Shown piece by piece: positions 1 to 9,416 of a DNA stretch of 25,730 bases (the stretch's first letter is position 1; each line of letters opens with the position of its first letter). The stretch is from contig LGRX02034884.1 in NCBI GenBank assembly GCA_001247695.2, forward strand, positions 1-25,730, in the 5' to 3' direction. A program made the translations under genes and the position numbers. Below the pieces are notes generated by a model. It had not been told where the DNA came from. It saw only the letters and a program-made list of their open reading frames with translations, and searched no databases. This DNA comes from Cymbomonas tetramitiformis. Lineage: Eukaryota > Chlorophyta > Pyramimonadophyceae > Pyramimonadales > Pyramimonadaceae.

Positions 1-990
1 CCCCCCGCACGGCCCACAATCACCGCCCGTGACACCTGTGTCGTGGGCAGTGATTTGTGGGGTGCTTGGGGGTCACCCGCCTCACCTTATGCTCCCCCAC
101 ATGGCCCACAATCACTAGTCGTGACGGCCGTGCCGTGGGCAGTGATCTGAGGGGTGCTTAGGGGTCACACGCCTCACCTTATGCCCCCCCACACGGCCCA
201 CAGTCACTGCCCGTGACAGCTTTGTCGTGGGCAGTGATTTGAGGGGTGCTTGGGGGTCACACGCCTCACCGTATGCCCCCCAACACGGCCCACAATCACT
301 GCCTGTGACACCTGTGTCATGGGCAGTGATCTGAGGGATGCTTGGGGGTCACACGCCTCACCTTGTGCCCCCCCCCCGACACGGCCCACAGTCACTGCCC
401 GTGACAGTTACGTCATGGGCAGTGATCTGAGGGGTGCTTGGGGGCCATACGCCTCACGCTTATGCCCCCCAACACGGCCCACAGTCACTGCCCGTGACAG
501 CTGTGTCGTGGGCAGTGATTTGAGGGGTGCATGGGGGTCACCCGCCCCACCGTATGCCCCCCGACACGGCCCACAGTCACTGCCCGGGACGGTTGTGTCA
601 TGGGCAGTGATTGGAGGAGTGCTTGGGGGTCGCATGCCTCACCTTATGCTCCCCCCCACATGGCCCACAATCACTGCCTGTGACACCTGTGTCATGGGCA
701 GTGATCTGAGGGGTGCTTGGGGGTCACACGTCTCACCGTATGCCCCCCAACACGGCCCACAATCACTGACCGTGACAGCTGTGCCGTGGGCAGTGATTTG
801 AGGGGTGCTTGGGGGTCACACGCCTCACCGTATGCCCCCCAACACGGCCCACAGTCACCGCCAGTGACAATTGTGTCATGGGCAGTGATTTGAGGATTGC
901 TTGGGGGTCACACCTCACACACCTCACCTTATGCTCCCCCACACGGTCCACAATCACCGCCTGTGATAACTATGTTATGGGCAGTGATCT
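1..990. repeat. ~92-bp satellite array, left block (about 11 units)
   Basis: The phrase ggcccacaatcac/ggcccacagtcac recurs at about 11, 103, 195, 287, 383, 476, 568, 662, 754, 846 and 946, giving a period of 92 bp with a few units of 93-100 bp. Each unit carries an imperfect inverted repeat: atcactgcc..tgacac pairs with gtgtca..gggcagtgat around a very short loop, so each unit can fold into a hairpin with arms of about 17 bp. C-runs before the hairpin vary in length and account for the size differences. Short open frames across the block are by-products of the repeat and show no protein-like signal. Confidence 0.95.
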
Positions 991-1094
991 GGTAGGCTAT
1001 TTAATATAGAATATATTTTCATGATTTTAGAATAACCCATTTTCATGATGATTTTAGAATAAGTTTTCTTGATGTCATCCGGCTATGACCGGTG
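991..1094 (+). repeat. Left terminal inverted repeat of the MULE-like element
   Basis: The 104-bp left end pairs with 2306-2409 and is nearly identical to 4429-4530. It contains two direct copies of a ttcatgat..tttagaataa motif. Homology to the right end stops after ccggctatgaccggtg. Confidence 0.88.
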
Positions 1095-1192
1095 CATGCA
1101 TCCATGACGCTGTACTGTACCTGTTGAGCTATCGCCATGCCATGCGAAATATTACACTGAAGAGTTGTCTTGCCGTGATGTCCATATGTCCA

Positions 1193-1242
1193 AATGGAAC
1201 CAAAAACCGTTCGATTTTAATCGAACGGTTTTTGGTTCCATT
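1193..1242. repeat. Perfect 24-bp-arm hairpin inside the MULE-like element
   Basis: Arms 1193-1216 and 1219-1242 are exact reverse complements around a 2-base loop. Immediately downstream is the 18-base palindrome gattcacggccgtgaatc (1249-1266), and the core cacggccgtg is repeated at about 1274-1283. Function unknown; a structured subterminal region is common in transposons. Confidence 0.9.
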
Positions 1243-1334
1243 CGGAAAGATTCACGGCCGTGAATCTAAAAGTCACGGCCGTGAATAACGACTTTGTCCC
1301 CATGATGACTTTTATTATTTGCCATCTTTGCCAC

Positions 1335-2169
1335 AATAGACACTCACGGCGTGTTCTGCTTGAAAAGAAGTAAGTAACTTGAAGCCTTGAGCTTTAGGAT
1401 ACTGAAAGATATGTATCTTGGCAGTATTCGTGCCAAGTTTCGTGCTCTAGGACGCACGGGAAGCCCTCGGCTGTTTGGCATCTTTGGGTTTGGGTATCAC
1501 GTTCGAACCCAAACCCAAAACATTTGCCTTAGAAATAAATTGCGCGTTTCGCGCACAAGTAACTTGAAGCCTTGAGCTTCTGGTAACTTAAATATATGTA
1601 CCATGGTAGTATTCGTGCCAAGTTTCGTGCGTTAGGACGCACGGGAAGCCCTCGGCTGTTTGGCATCTTTGGGTTTGGGTGTCACGTTCGAACCCAAACC
1701 CAAAGGCAAAGGCATAGGACAGTTTCGTAGATTCTGTCCCGATGCCTTTGCAACCTCGCTTGCTAACTCATATTACAATGAATATTCAACATTCAAGCGT
1801 TGGATACCCCACGCCAACGGGAAGCGCTCGGCTGATTTGTTATTTGGGTATGCGCACCCAAATGACAAAAAACGCATCTTTGAAACTCGTTAGTTTCAAA
1901 GATGCGTGGCCGATGCCTTCGTGCTTATGTGTGTTAATCCATATGAAATATTCCATGGAATAAATGTGAATATCCCGCACAAACGGGAAGCGCTCGGCCG
2001 TTTTGTAAAATTAGGGTGCACCCAAAATACAAAACGCATCTTTGAAACTCGGAAGTTTCAAAGATGCTTGCCGGTCGCGTGCAGCGGTAAAAGGCAAGTC
2101 AAAGGGTTTAAGATATAGAAGAAGTACAGGGGCCTTTTTTTCAAGCAGAACACGCCGTGAGTGTCTATT
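1335..2169. repeat. Second, inner inverted repeat pair of the MULE-like element
   Basis: 1335-1364 is an exact reverse complement of 2140-2169 (30 bases, beginning aatagacactcacggcgtg). This inner pair encloses the four-unit hairpin array described separately. Confidence 0.9.
1372..2070. repeat. Four degenerate ~166-185-bp units, each ending in a hairpin
   Basis: The word acgggaagc(c/g)ctcggc recurs at about 1456, 1641, 1817 and 1983. The first two units (from 1372 and 1557) are close copies and contain a 13-bp-arm hairpin made of tttgggtttgggt and its complement (1483-1519 and 1668-1704). The last two contain a hairpin of gcatctttgaaact and its complement (arms 1872-1887 with 1892-1907, and 2036-2049 with 2054-2067). 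The T-loop-like word gttcgaaccc occurs in the first two, but no tRNA cloverleaf can be built around it. Confidence 0.8.
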
Positions 2170-2305
2170 ACAACGGCGCCCACCATTATCACAAGCGAGA
2201 CAAACCTTCTTAAAGCTTTTTGGAGGCTTCCTCATGATGGCACCAGCGGGAACGAGAGCGTTTGACCTGTGTGCACATTATTTGAACACGAGTCGTGAAA
2301 AGGAC

Positions 2306-2409
2306 CACCGGTCATAGCCGGATGACATCAAGAAAACTTATTCTAAATTCACGATGAAAACGGGTTATTCTAAAATCATGAAAACTTATTCTATATTAAC
2401 TATTTTCCC
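2306..2409 (-). repeat. Right terminal inverted repeat of the MULE-like element
   Basis: Reverse complement of 991-1094 with scattered mismatches, the outermost ~10 bases being the most diverged. It is followed by the second copy of the 9-base target duplication. Confidence 0.88.
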
Positions 2410-3099
2410 CAGTGATCTGAAGGGTGCTTGGGGGTCACCCGCCTCACCTTATGCCCCCCGACACGGCCCACAGTCACTGCCCGTGCCAGTTACGTCATGG
2501 GCAGTGATCTGAGCGGGGTGCTTGGGGGCCATACGCCTCACCTTATGCCCGCCAACACGGCCCACAGTCACTGCCCGTGACAGGTGTGTCGTGGGCAGTG
2601 ATTTGAGGGGTGCATGGGGGTCACCCGCCTCACCGTATGCCCCCCGACACGGCCCACAGTCACTGCCCGGGACGGTTGTGTCATGGGCAGTGATTTGAGG
2701 AGGTGCTTGGGGGTCGCATGCCTCACCTTATGCTCCCCCACACGGCCCACAATCACCGCCAGTGATAGCTATGACATGGTGGGCAGTGATCTGAGGGGTG
2801 CTTGGGGGTCACATGCCTCACCTCATGCCCCCCCACACGGCCCACAATCACCGCCCGTAACAGCTTAGTCCGGTTTGTCATGGGCAGTGATCTGAGGGGT
2901 GCTTGGGGGTCACACGCCTCACCTTATGCCCCCCGACACGGTCCACAGTCACTGCCTGTGACAACTATGTCATGGGCAGTGATCTGAGGGGTGCTTGGGG
3001 GTCACACGCCTCACCTTATGCCCCCCAACACGGCCCACAGTCACTGCCCATGACAGCTTTGTCGTGGGCAGTCATTTGAGGGGTGCTTGAGGGTCACAT
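2410..3099. repeat. ~92-bp satellite array, right block (about 7 units)
   Basis: The same satellite resumes in phase after the insertion, with anchors at about 2465, 2559, 2651, 2744, 2839, 2940 and 3032. The array ends at about 3099 with a decayed unit. The stretch 3100-3310 that follows holds no repeat and no convincing coding frame; I see nothing else in it. Confidence 0.93.
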
Positions 3100-3322
3100 G
3101 ATTGTGCGCTTACTAATTGTTTGCTTGACTTGTTTGCAGGAGATGGATGCAGGACATGTAGCAGCTTTCGAAGACTGTATGGTTGCTTAGCTTGCTAATC
3201 TTATCCGTTGCTTGTTAGGTGATCGTGCGTGTGGCAGGCTGCATGCACATTAGTTTGGATATGTTGTTCATTGTTAGTTTGAGCCAATCGCATTACGACG
3301 TATGTATGTATGTTTACACTTG

Positions 3323-3845
3323 GTCATAGGGTAGGGGATGTGACATCTATCATTTTTCTTAAATGTCATAGGGTGGGGTGTGTGTCATCGGTCATTTTGC
3401 TTAAGTGTGATAGGGTGGGGTGTGTGTCATCGGTCATTTGTCTTAAGTGTGATAGGGTGGGGTGGGTGTCATCGGTCATTTTTCTTAAGTGTCATTGGGT
3501 GGGGTGTGTGTCATCGGTCATTTTGCTTAAGTGTCATAGGGTGGGGTGTGTGTCATCGGTCATTTTGCTTAAGTGTCATAGAGATTGGGAATTGGAGTGT
3601 CATCGGTCATTTTGCTTAAGTGTCATAGGGTGGGTGTCATCGGTCATTTGCTTAAGTGCCATAGGGTGGGGTGTGTGTCGTGGTCATTTGCTTAAGTGTC
3701 ATAGGGTGGGGTGGGTGTCATCGGTCATTTTGCTTAAGTGTGATAGGGTGGGGTGGGTGTCATCGGTCATTTTGCTTAAGTGTCATAGGGTGGGGTGTGT
3801 GTCATCGGTCATTTTTCTTAAGTGTCATTGGGTGTCATTTTCTTT
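3323..3845. repeat. 42-bp minisatellite, about 12.5 copies
   Basis: The unit begins gtgtcatagggtggggtgtg and ends tcatcggtcattttgcttaa. Most units are exactly 42 bp (14 codons), so one long frame stays open for 210 codons with a CHRVGCVSSVI-type 14-residue repeat. Some units have indels (for example those near 3577 and 3625), which argues for a DNA-level repeat rather than a selected protein. Each unit ends in cttaag. Confidence 0.93.
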
Positions 3846-3925
3846 AAATATCCAGCATATAGCTTTCTTACACGTGTGCATATCTCCTACATTCCAGCCA
3901 ATCACGTGCTTACATTTGGATAAGA

Positions 3926-4188
3926 TTCTTAAGTTTTCTTAAGTGGCATTGGGTATGGACGTTAAAGGGTTAAACCGGGGTTTGCCATGTGGACAATATC
4001 CTCCTACCAAGAAGCTTCCACGTACTTACATTTTCTTAAGTTCTCTTAAGTATAATTCTTAAGTATACTGTCGGCCAATAGCTAACTGCCCCGATTTAAA
4101 TATGCATAGTCTGGGTTTATATCGACAACTTAAGAAAACTTAAGAAAAACTTAAGAAAACTTAAGAAAACTTAAGCAAACTTAAGAAA
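3926..4188. repeat. Cluster of cttaag-containing short repeats, partly inverted
   Basis: On the left, cttaagttttcttaag and several cttaag words lie at about 3928-4070. On the right, acttaagaaa is repeated about six times at 4127-4188. The two flanks are reverse complements in character and could pair. The cttaag word also closes every unit of the preceding 42-bp minisatellite, suggesting the two repeats are related. No gene is seen here. Confidence 0.8.
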
Positions 4189-4189
4189 T

Positions 4190-4428
4190 TACTTGCAGAA
4201 GTGCATGCCCAAGAATGACCGAAGGCTAGACTTGCCATCTTTAGCCATGCGGCGTAGAGGCTGCTTGCCAACAGTTGGGCCATAGGATACTGGAGGCTGA
4301 ATAGCCATGACTGCACGGACTCTGTCTTCGATGATGGATAGACCTGCCTCATAGATGTGGTGTCCGATAAAGTCAATACTTCTGACGAACAACTCAACCT
4401 TCGAAGGTCTGATGAAGAACTGATGCTC
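4190..4428 (-). pseudogene. Ty3/gypsy reverse transcriptase fragment (C-terminal part of RT)
   Basis: Read on the minus strand from 4428, the frame gives EHQFFIRPSKVELFVRSIDF followed by IGHHIYEAGLSI, then a stretch ending LRSFLGMHFCK before a stop. This matches the segment after the catalytic YxDD in Ty3/gypsy reverse transcriptases, where KCxLF..xxxFLGHxxSxxGI is followed by LRSFLGxxNYYRxFI. Only about 78 residues remain. The catalytic part is missing because the coding MULE begins exactly at 4429, inside this frame. The other end stops at the cttaag repeat cluster. It is therefore a truncated retrotransposon relic that predates the MULE insertion. Confidence 0.75.
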
Positions 4429-6900
4429 GGTAGGCTATTTAATTTAGAATATTTTTTCATGATTTTAGAATAACCCATTTTCATGATGATTTTAGAATAA
4501 GTTTTCTTGATGTCATCCGGCTATGACCGGTGCATGCATCCATGACGTTGTGCCTGTTGAGCTATCGCCATGCCATGCGAAGAGTTGTCGCGTAGCCAAA
4601 CGAGAGGAAAGTAACATGGCTGAGCCCGACGGCTTTGAGTTCACAAGCCCGGGCAAAAATGTGGACGACATATATCCTTCGGAGGGAGAAGAAGATGAAG
4701 AAGAGGACTTCCTCGTTGCACCTAAGGGGAAGGGGAAACGTACCCGTGTCCCCATAGTGTGGAGTACGGTCTTGAACGGTGTATCCTATGTAGAGTGCCA
4801 AGAGATGATGGCAACCTTGAGCCCTGAGGGTGAGACCATGGCTAACAAGCAATATAAGTCGAAAAAAACCTCTGCCGTGACTCAAAACTTCAAGTGTGCT
4901 TTAAACTACTCACGGTTATGGAGTTTACTATAAAATTGTCAAGGGGACGACCTCAGGCCCTACTGTTACATGCAACTTGTACTCCCGTGGGACACACGAC
5001 CATACTAATTTCATAGGAAAGGGTATGTCGAAAGTTGTAAAGGACAAGTGTAAGGAGGCGATCCACGAAAAGCTTCCGCCTCAAGCCATTTTTAAGAAGC
5101 TTAGTACCACAGTCACCACAGCCATGGAAGCCGATGACGACCTTGATTACAAGGTCATAAAGAACTTTGTGTACAACAATCGCAAACAAATCTTGGGGCT
5201 TAAAACCATAAAGACTTGCGGTCAGTTCATGGAGGTTTGCCAGACCTCCAACTTGTTGGCCATCCCCGTGACCAATCGCAAAACGGCGGGGACGCTTTGC
5301 ATGTTTGAAGGACAAGTACTCAATCCGAGCGGCTTCGAAACCGTGGAACATTACGCCGAGAATTCCGCGAACACCCTGCCTCCTATTCCTTTCGAAGCCC
5401 AAGCAACCCAAGATGAGCTTAATACTTGGAAGGTGGCGGGTTGGAATGAAGACTTTTCCGTTTATGAACGGAACCTTCAAGCACATTTCAACTCAATTCT
5501 TGCTTGCGAGTCTGCTGAGTACTTCGTGCATATCTTAGAGAACATGCTTGTCGTCCAAGGGTGGAGTACGCGTTCGAAAAGGTTTTACAAAGGGAAGTTG
5601 AACTTGCGTGCCCTGTACAAGAACTACACCGAACTCGTCAAGGATTATGTCGCAGCGCAGAAACGCAAAAGGCGGTGCGTGATTTACACCACTTGGGGGA
5701 AACTCGAGGTACTTCTCGCAAAGGATCACCGCTCACGCGACGACACGTACAAGACGAACTGGCAAGGCTTACCCCTTGAATGCAACGGGTCTTCCTACTT
5801 GGATAAGCGTTTTCGTCTCGGGGCGCTCGCCATCAAATCGCACGAGGACGCCTATGCTTCGCAAATAGTGGACTTTTGCTTGATCGCGGCTATGCAACTT
5901 GGTTTCCAGAAAGTGTGGCAACCTCGTTATCATACTTTGGATCACTCCCTCGCTTTCTTCAACGCTAACGCCAAGCTTCCGGAAACCATCACGCACGTTC
6001 TAGAGCATTTGAAGTTACCAACGGACCACTGTACACTTGTCGCGGAAGAGATTAAGCAAGGGATATGTTGGTCGCATTGCATGATGAAGCTTAACGAGAA
6101 GACCGCGCTATTCAACGACGCTCATAACGTTAACGGCTTCAAGCATGGCGTTACGGAAATACACAACATCACCCTCGCTGGTGCTCGTGATAGTGCATTC
6201 AAGCTCTTCATCGAACTATACAAGCGTGATGAAGAGTATATTTGCAACTGGTTCGCGGAGACTTGGTGGGGCAAGTGGGTTGGGTGGGTTCTCGGCTTCA
6301 TGCCAGAAGGGATCCAATCTACGCAGAATAGTCCCGAGTGCGTGAATAGACACGTGAAAGACGAGATGACCATGCGTAAGCAACTCCAACTCGAGGTATT
6401 CCATCCTTCTGCGCTAAAATACATGCACGAGGAGACGATATACGACGGGCAACACCCAATACCTACGACTCCAGTTATTACACAAGCTATTTGGCGGGAG
6501 GCGCTACTTATGATTGACAACAACATGCTCGAGCTTACGACGCGCACGACCGGCGTCTTGGGGGTTACAGACCGTCCTTCATATGTCGTTCCCTCCCTTA
6601 AGACCTTCGAGAAGTTAAGTGGTTCCACTATCGCGGATAAAAGGAAAGAGATTGCTCCCCTTGTGGTAAAGTTCCTCGCCCTTATGCGCGACCCTGAACA
6701 CCCTCCAGCGACGGTTGTCACCTTCGAGCAGTTCATGAACACCTACAAGTCTTTTGTGATCTTACGACCTTTGGACGCTAATAAGGTCACCGAATTTGGG
6801 CACCACTGGTGTATGTGCCCTATCTACGCGGAGAGCGTCACGTGTGCATGCTGTACATCACGCCTTAGCGGGGGATAGCGAAACGCGCGTGCCTGGCCGG
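4429..6900 (+). mobile_element. Coding Mutator-like element, left end intact, right end missing
   Basis: 4429-4530 is nearly identical to the 104-bp left inverted repeat at 991-1094, and the similarity continues to about 4590. The nine bases before it (ctgatgctc, 4420-4428) would be the target duplication copy. The matching right repeat is nowhere in the window, and after 6900 the sequence becomes an unrelated minus-strand frame, so the element is truncated or rearranged at about 6880-6940. It encodes a MULE transposase. Confidence 0.82.
4616..6878 (+). pseudogene. MULE transposase, frameshifted
   Basis: The likely start is the ATG at 4616 (MAEPDGFEF). An acidic N-terminal stretch is followed by a WRKY/FLYWCH-like zinc region (FKC..., VTCNLYSRGTHDH) at about 4888-5000, then the DDE core. 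The first Asp lies in DDTYKTNWQG (near 5735), the family's D-x-T-Y-K-x-N-W signature; the second is in HTLDHS (near 5940), followed by CWSHCMMKL (near 6070); the Glu is in TQNSPECVNRH (near 6335). A SWIM-like zinc motif follows, CMC...C at about 6814-6852, whose last His falls in another frame. Two breaks are visible: one between 4905 and 4912 (frame +2 to +3) and one at about 6850. Such proteins bind the inverted ends and cut and paste the element; here it is probably dead. Family assignment is firm; intactness is not. Confidence 0.85.
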
Positions 6901-6929
6901 AGCCCGCGCACGGAGCCGTATATGCGTGC

Positions 6930-7406
6930 AAGATATTTCGAAAATTCTTCGATGAATTCAGCGGGGAGAGTCTTATTCATAGGCACCAATGCCTCCAATG
7001 TTTGAATGCTCCCTTGACAGTCAGCAAGGTGATGAGACTTGTCGTAGGAACTTGCCAAACCCAGACCATATATAGAATCTGGATTGATGAACAAGTCATA
7101 TGGCCTGCCTACCACGACATGGTCCATGCGGGGACTTGAATCTTGCAGTGAGTTTCCAGCAAGTTTCTTCCATCCATTCAACGCTAAAACTTTGCCACAG
7201 GCACCCCTGATTCGGACTCTAACAACAGGTTGCTGCTTGGCTTGTTTAGATAAGGTCCTTTCTTTGTCCTCAATAAGCCCCATGCCACGAAAGCTTCGGC
7301 CAGACAGGTCAATTTCTTGCTCCAACAGTTCTACCAAGGAAGATATTCAAATTCTTTCAAACTGGGCTTTGGTTGACTTGGTTGGAATTTCAGACATATT
7401 TTGCAT
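6930..7406 (-). pseudogene. Unrecognised minus-strand ORF with one in-frame stop
   Basis: Read on the minus strand, a frame opens with MQNMSEIPTKSTKAQFERI, meets one stop, and continues for about 135 residues (VELLEQEIDLSGRSF... to ...EEFSKYLARIYGS). The part after the stop is open for 159 codons in all, its last ~25 codons lying antisense to the end of the MULE transposase. No domain is recognised. A (TTG)n run at 7423-7446 stands just upstream of the start and would read as CAA repeats on this strand. Its position next to a truncated transposon and an RT relic suggests another retroelement piece, but it is not clearly gag, protease or RT. Confidence 0.35.
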
Positions 7407-7422
7407 GTTGAAAAGGTTTCAC

Positions 7423-7446
7423 AATTTGTTGTTGTTGTTGTTGTTA
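7423..7446. repeat. (TTG)n microsatellite
   Basis: Seven or more TTG triplets in a row next to the broken minus-strand ORF. Confidence 0.9.
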
Positions 7447-7451
7447 TAGAT

Positions 7452-8150
7452 AGAGAATGGATAATGATTATTGATGTGGATTTGGTGAATTTATAGGTAT
7501 ATCGAAGTGAGTTCTGTGCATTTGGGTAGTTGCTAGCAAAAATTATGTGGTCGAAATTATGGTGCCATGTGTTTCCAAGTTGTTATCGATTTTGTGCGAG
7601 TTGTCGAATATTTTGTCGATGTGTCAAACATAAAAAGCTTTGCGACTTACGATTTGCTTTTTGCGATGTTACATGATAGATTATATGATAGACAAGATAT
7701 GATATGATATGATAGACAAGTATCGCCAAATGCCAAAGGTTTGATGTAGATGAGTTGGCAAATTGATGTTCAACCCAGTATTATTACTATAGGTAGTGAA
7801 TGGATACTGAGTATTGATGTGGATTTGGTGAATTTACAGGTATATGGAAATGAACTTTGTGCATTAGGATAGTTGCTTGCAAAAATTATGTGGGCGAGAT
7901 AGCCTGATGTTGAGACTTGAAGCTCGTATCCGAGCGTCATGTGTTATCAAGTTGTCTACGATCTTGTGCAAGTTGCCAAATATTTGTCGATGTGTCAAAC
8001 ATACAGAGCTTTACGACTTACGATAAGCGTAAAATAATGTATATGATAGGTTGATATAGTTTATATTCTCAAATTTTAGACAAAATATCGCCAAATGTTA
8101 AAGATTTGAGGTAGATAGGTTTTCAAATTGTTACCAAGTATTATTAAATA
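7452..8150. repeat. Degenerate tandem duplication (~350-bp unit) in AT-rich noncoding DNA
   Basis: The block 7452-7790 reappears, diverged, at about 7797-8150. Shared words in order are ttgatgtggatttggtgaat, gcaaaaattatgtgg, tttgtcgatgtgtcaaac and atcgccaaatg. A gatat/tgata microsatellite sits at about 7685-7715. No coding frame of note exists here. The stretch to about 8480 is AT-rich unique sequence in which I see nothing. Confidence 0.75.
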
Positions 8151-8559
8151 GCATCTTTAATTCTATCACTTGGTTGTCTCGATCTTTTTTCTAGTCATAT
8201 GGCATGACTTTAATTTTTCATTTGAATTTTATGTGTGGAGTTATGTAGTTTATGATCGTACATATGGACCTATTGTGCAGGCTCTACCTCAAACTTTGTG
8301 GATTAATGCTATACGCGTAACACCAATTTCAAATTCTTTTTAAGTTTTGGTGTTCGGTTGTTACATATAAAATGTTCAATATAATTTTTTTCCGATATCA
8401 CTCATCCACGTACATGCTTTGGTTGTAGAAAATGAATTTCTACAAGTAATTTTTACCATTAAAGTGATTGTGACTCCGCTGCCCACGACTTTTCCTTCCT
8501 AAACCCCCCTATTGCATGGGGGCTTACATTCCAAAATTGTTATCGCTTGGTATGGCTGC

Positions 8560-8720
8560 CCACGCTTTGACTCGGGGGGGCAGCACATCATGAAATACCC
8601 CCCCAACTCTGTTTTCAGGGGACCCCCAGACCTCGATATTTTGCCTTGGGGGGGTTGGACCCCCCCCCTAGACCTCGATATTTTGCCTTGGGGGGTCGGA
8701 TCCTATCCCCCCCCCGGCAG
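8560..8720. repeat. G-tract/C-tract hairpins with a ~41-bp direct repeat
   Basis: Runs of 6-9 G face runs of 6-9 C at short distance (for example the tract around 8651-8670). The phrase agacctcgatattttgcctt occurs twice (near 8627 and 8671). Similar G-run/C-run hairpins recur at 13660-13800. A 200-codon frame spans 8512-9114, but it is made of these repeats and is not credible as a gene. Confidence 0.8.
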
Positions 8721-8723
8721 AGC

Positions 8724-8832
8724 CAACATGCGCGGCGGGTCCCAACACGCGCGGCGGGTCCCAACACGCGCGGCGGCTCTTAACATGCGCGGCGGGAGCC
8801 AACACGCGAGGCGGGTCCCACGACACGCGCAA
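8724..8832. repeat. ~20-bp GC-rich tandem repeat, about 5 copies
   Basis: Copies of acatgcgcggcgggtccca / aacacgcgcggcgggtccc, with substitutions, run in tandem. From here to about 9400 there is further G/C-tract DNA (8940-9020) and AT-rich sequence without a gene. Confidence 0.85.
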
Positions 8833-9416
8833 CGTACCGTGGGGTCTTTTAGTATTACGAGTGATCCGACATGCGCCGCAGGCGAAAATTTTCAAATAGC
8901 GACATTGCTGATTCGTATGAAATGCACCATATTCGTTCTTTCACCCCCGACTCCGTTTTCGAGCACCGGGGTACACCCCCGACATTGCGATGTGATGTCT
9001 TTGGGGGTGGGGGTGGGTGGGGAAAGCGCAGCCTATATGCTTGTATATATTACTGATTACAACACTTTGTATTGTCAATACATTGATATTAAATATAGGG
9101 TAATAATTATTTAATATAGCCGGAATTAGAGGCTGCCATCTGCTCACCCCCCCTTCCCTTCTTCCCCCATTGCATGGAAATGTCGACCACATTGTTCAGT
9201 GTGGCATTAAATTGTTCCTTATATGTTTATATTCATTACAGTACTGACAACTGTACTTTGGGTAGTGTGCTAAGGGTAGTGTGCTGTGAGTTTTCGACCA
9301 ACACAATTTCATACCATTCTCCATATTTGGTAAATTTTAAATTCTAGTACACTGGTCAAAATTTACTCAGAGAAGTATAATTATGTAGAAATTTTAATTG
9401 TCTATATAATTATCTA

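Larger units (their letters stand above)
991..2409. mobile_element. Non-autonomous Mutator-like element (1.4 kb) inserted in the satellite
   Basis: The ends are long terminal inverted repeats: 991-1094 matches the reverse complement of 2306-2409 over about 104 bp, with high identity over most of it (shared core ttttcatgattttagaat). The satellite word cagtgatct stands directly outside both ends (982-990 and 2410-2418). Removing the element and one copy restores the satellite unit in phase, so this is a 9-bp target-site duplication. Long inverted ends starting with GG plus a 9-bp duplication is the usual signature of the Mutator superfamily. No transposase is inside; the short open frames carry no recognisable domain. 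The left ~150 bp are almost identical to the left end of the coding element at 4429, so the two belong to one family and the coding one could have supplied transposase. Confidence 0.88.

Noticed and set aside
250..801. 183-codon frame across the satellite
   Set aside because: It follows the 92-bp repeat, and several overlapping frames on both strands are equally open. This is an artefact of repeats without stops.
1490..1520. T-loop-like gttcgaaccc suggesting a tRNA
   Set aside because: The flanking bases do not form a T-stem and no other arms exist; the word lies in the loop and arm of a plain hairpin.
1..3099. CRISPR array
   Set aside because: The regular 92-bp units have no unique spacers; the whole unit repeats, so it is a satellite.
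3310..3942. 210-codon frame with a 14-residue repeat
   Set aside because: The 42-bp unit keeps the frame by length alone; units with indels and a second open frame argue against a protein.
8512..9114. 200-codon frame in GC-rich DNA
   Set aside because: Composed of C/G tracts and a 20-bp repeat, with no domain and with an opposite-strand frame also open.
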